From positions 124,001 to 188,000 of the forward strand of contig CALUUJ010000001.1 in the NCBI GenBank assembly GCA_944323935.1: a stretch of DNA of 64,000 nucleotides, given 5' to 3'. The stretch comes from Candidatus Gastranaerophilales bacterium. Lineage in GTDB: Bacteria; Cyanobacteriota; Vampirovibrionia; Gastranaerophilales; Gastranaerophilaceae. Positions 62,716 to 64,000 of this stretch are shown here, one piece after another; position 1 is the first letter of the stretch; each line of letters starts with the position of its first letter. The notes below the pieces were generated by a model. The model did not search any database, was not told the DNA's origin, and worked only from the letters and a program-made list of their open reading frames with translations. The translations under genes were made by a program, and so were the position numbers.

Positions 62716-64000
62716 ATGAATGATTTAACGGAATATTTAAAAAAAGCATTTGAGTATAAAAATAATGGAGATTATAAAAAATCTATTGATTATTTTTATA
62801 AAGCTTTAGCTTTAGATAATGAAAGTTCTGAGATAATGGCGGAGCTTGCTTTTCTTTATACCAAATTATGTCAGTATGACAGAGCTATTAGTTTCTATGA
62901 ACAAATTATTGCTCTGAATGCTGATAATTATTCTGTAAAATTACAATTCGCATTATTATTAAAAACAATAAAAGAGTATAAACAAGCAGAAGAAATTCTT
63001 ATTGATTTGTACGAGAAAGAATATGACTTGGGAATAGTAGCTCCTGAAATGTTTCATATCTTTTTTATAAATCATGATTTCAAAAAAATCATATTATATT
63101 TTAATAGATACTCTAATAAGTTAAATAATAGTATAGTTTTCTACTATGTTGCATCTGCATATTCTCAGCTTGGGAAAAAAGATATTTCTGATGAGTTTTA
63201 TGAAAAATCTTTTAATATAGACGAAAAGAATATTTTAGCAGGAAAAGAAGTGGCAAAATTTTTATTTGAAAAGGGACAAATAGATTCTGCAGAGAGTCTT
63301 GCTCTAAAGCTTTTAAAACTTACAGAGGATGCTGAATTATTATATCTGTTAGCAGAAATAGCATATACGAAATCCGAGATTGATTCTGCAATAAAATATT
63401 ATTCATATGCAATTAAAGTAAATTCTCAGAATGCCTTGTATTATTTTAAACTGGCCATAGTATTTTCTTTAAAAGGCTTTTTTAAAGAAGCCGAAGAATG
63501 TTATTGCCGAGCAATTTCTTTAGAGCCTGAAAACACATTGTATAACTATGCTTTAGCTTATATGTATTATATGAATAAAAAATTTGGTCTATCTGAAAGA
63601 TTAGTTGATTATGTTTTGACAATTGATCCTGATAATAGTAGTGCTTTATCATTGAAGGCTTTACTGTTAATAAATAATAAGGAAATTGTTATTGCCGGAA
63701 ATCTAATAGAAAAAATATGTTTTCAAAAAGAAAAAGATGATTTTTCGTATTATGTTCAGTCAATATACTATTCAAAATTAAATGTATGGGATAAAGCAAT
63801 TGATAGTATACTACAAGCAATAAAGCTAAATAATCAATCACTGGAATATAAATATCAATTGGCAAATTTAAAATATAATATTGAAGATTATGAAAACTCA
63901 ATTAAAATATGTGAGGAAATAATCGAAATAAATCCTAAATATATTCAAGCATATATCCTTTTGTCAAAGATAAACTTGAAAATGAAAAAATTTGATTTGG
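62716..64000 (+). CDS. tetratricopeptide-repeat protein, C-terminus cut by window edge
   Basis: A frame open from ATG 62716 to the right edge (428 codons seen). The protein begins MNDLTEYLKKAFEYKNNGDYKKSIDYFYKALALD and continues as successive 34-residue helix pairs of TPR type with the A-x2-Y and P-x-N turn positions visible in many (LALDNESSEIMAELAFLYTKL; LEPENTLYNYALAYMYYM; LKLNNQSLEYKYQLANLKYN-like). There is no signal peptide, so it is probably cytoplasmic or a partial large protein. No strong ribosome site is seen. TPRs mediate protein contacts; the partner is unknown. It is divergent from uvrB. Confidence 0.85.
   Translation, partial: MNDLTEYLKKAFEYKNNGDYKKSIDYFYKALALDNESSEIMAELAFLYTKLCQYDRAISFYEQIIALNADNYSVKLQFALLLKTIKEYKQAEEILIDLYEKEYDLGIVAPEMFHIFFINHDFKKIILYFNRYSNKLNNSIVFYYVASAYSQLGKKDISDEFYEKSFNIDEKNILAGKEVAKFLFEKGQIDSAESLALKLLKLTEDAELLYLLAEIAYTKSEIDSAIKYYSYAIKVNSQNALYYFKLAIVFSLKGFFKEAEECYCRAISLEPENTLYNYALAYMYYMNKKFGLSERLVDYVLTIDPDNSSALSLKALLLINNKEIVIAGNLIEKICFQKEKDDFSYYVQSIYYSKLNVWDKAIDSILQAIKLNNQSLEYKYQLANLKYNIEDYENSIKICEEIIEINPKYIQAYILLSKINLKMKKFDL

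Overview
This is a low-GC window (roughly 30% by eye) of bacterial chromosome, densely packed with housekeeping genes on both strands. I saw no rRNA, tRNA, CRISPR array, transposase or integrase. The gene content suggests an anaerobic or microaerophilic bacterium with a polysaccharide-bearing envelope. Evidence is the rubredoxin/flavodiiron pair, a PerR-like regulator, radical SAM enzymes, a WecA/TagO-type transferase, dTDP-rhamnose genes and GDP-mannose synthesis. A direct LL-diaminopimelate aminotransferase candidate, a DUF2993/LmeA-like secreted protein, a GerMN-domain protein and extreme AT-richness fit a gut non-photosynthetic relative of Cyanobacteria (Melainabacteria/Gastranaerophilales). 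That placement is inference; a Firmicute-like lineage cannot be excluded from this window alone.

Layout. (1) Bases 1-1.9 kb look accessory: a GIY-YIG nuclease gene cut by the left edge, a small protein made of two internal repeats, a divergent XRE regulator with three ACTAGAC repeats between them, and a small unknown protein. This resembles a restriction-type cassette under a controller protein. (2) 2.1-12.6 kb: polA with a small exported protein, a convergent lpd-pyk pair, an exported HExxH protein, a U32 peptidase-family gene, a protein of tandem Clp-N repeats without ATPase, and a single-domain LuxR-type regulator. (3) 12.6-23.7 kb: a long minus-strand gene train glyA-wecA-def-fmt-aroH-(degenerate purD-like)-ylxR-infB-rbfA-truB-lmeA-gerM. 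It combines one-carbon supply, initiator tRNA formylation and deformylation, initiation factor and ribosome maturation with envelope functions. (4) 23.8-30.5 kb, plus strand: dnaJ-like, queE, ilvD, a CooC-like ATPase coupled to folD, then small Cys-containing proteins and an HdeD-like membrane protein.

(5) 30.5-34.5 kb, minus strand: rmlC-rmlB-rmlD-rmlA and an exported regulatory-domain protein. (6) 34.6-37.2 kb: an oxygen/redox block of FMN flavoprotein, PerR-like regulator, short rubredoxin and flavodiiron protein. (7) 37.2-41.2 kb: ilvC divergent from ilvB-ilvN, plus an exported parvulin. (8) 41.2-47.9 kb: an endonuclease IV-like/formyltransferase pair, then serS-tmk-(RWYDNDP repeat protein)-folE2-aminotransferase-hisH. 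(9) 48.0-51.3 kb: a glycosyltransferase, an unusual radical SAM protein and a MATE transporter. (10) 51.3-55.8 kb: pyrH-frr-cdsA-rnc-rpe-nagA. (11) 55.8-64 kb: an HTH/coiled-coil protein, manC, ftsH, a membrane protein, uvrB, and a TPR protein cut by the right edge.

Together, ilvB/ilvN/ilvC/ilvD cover three of the branched-chain steps. glyA, folD, fmt, def and folE2 form a folate/formyl-methionine theme. rmlABCD, manC, wecA, the glycosyltransferase, nagA and possibly the second formyltransferase form a cell-surface sugar theme. The least explained parts are the left-edge cassette, the Clp-N-only protein, the decayed PurD-like protein inside the translation operon, and the radical SAM protein with an N-terminal cysteine cluster.
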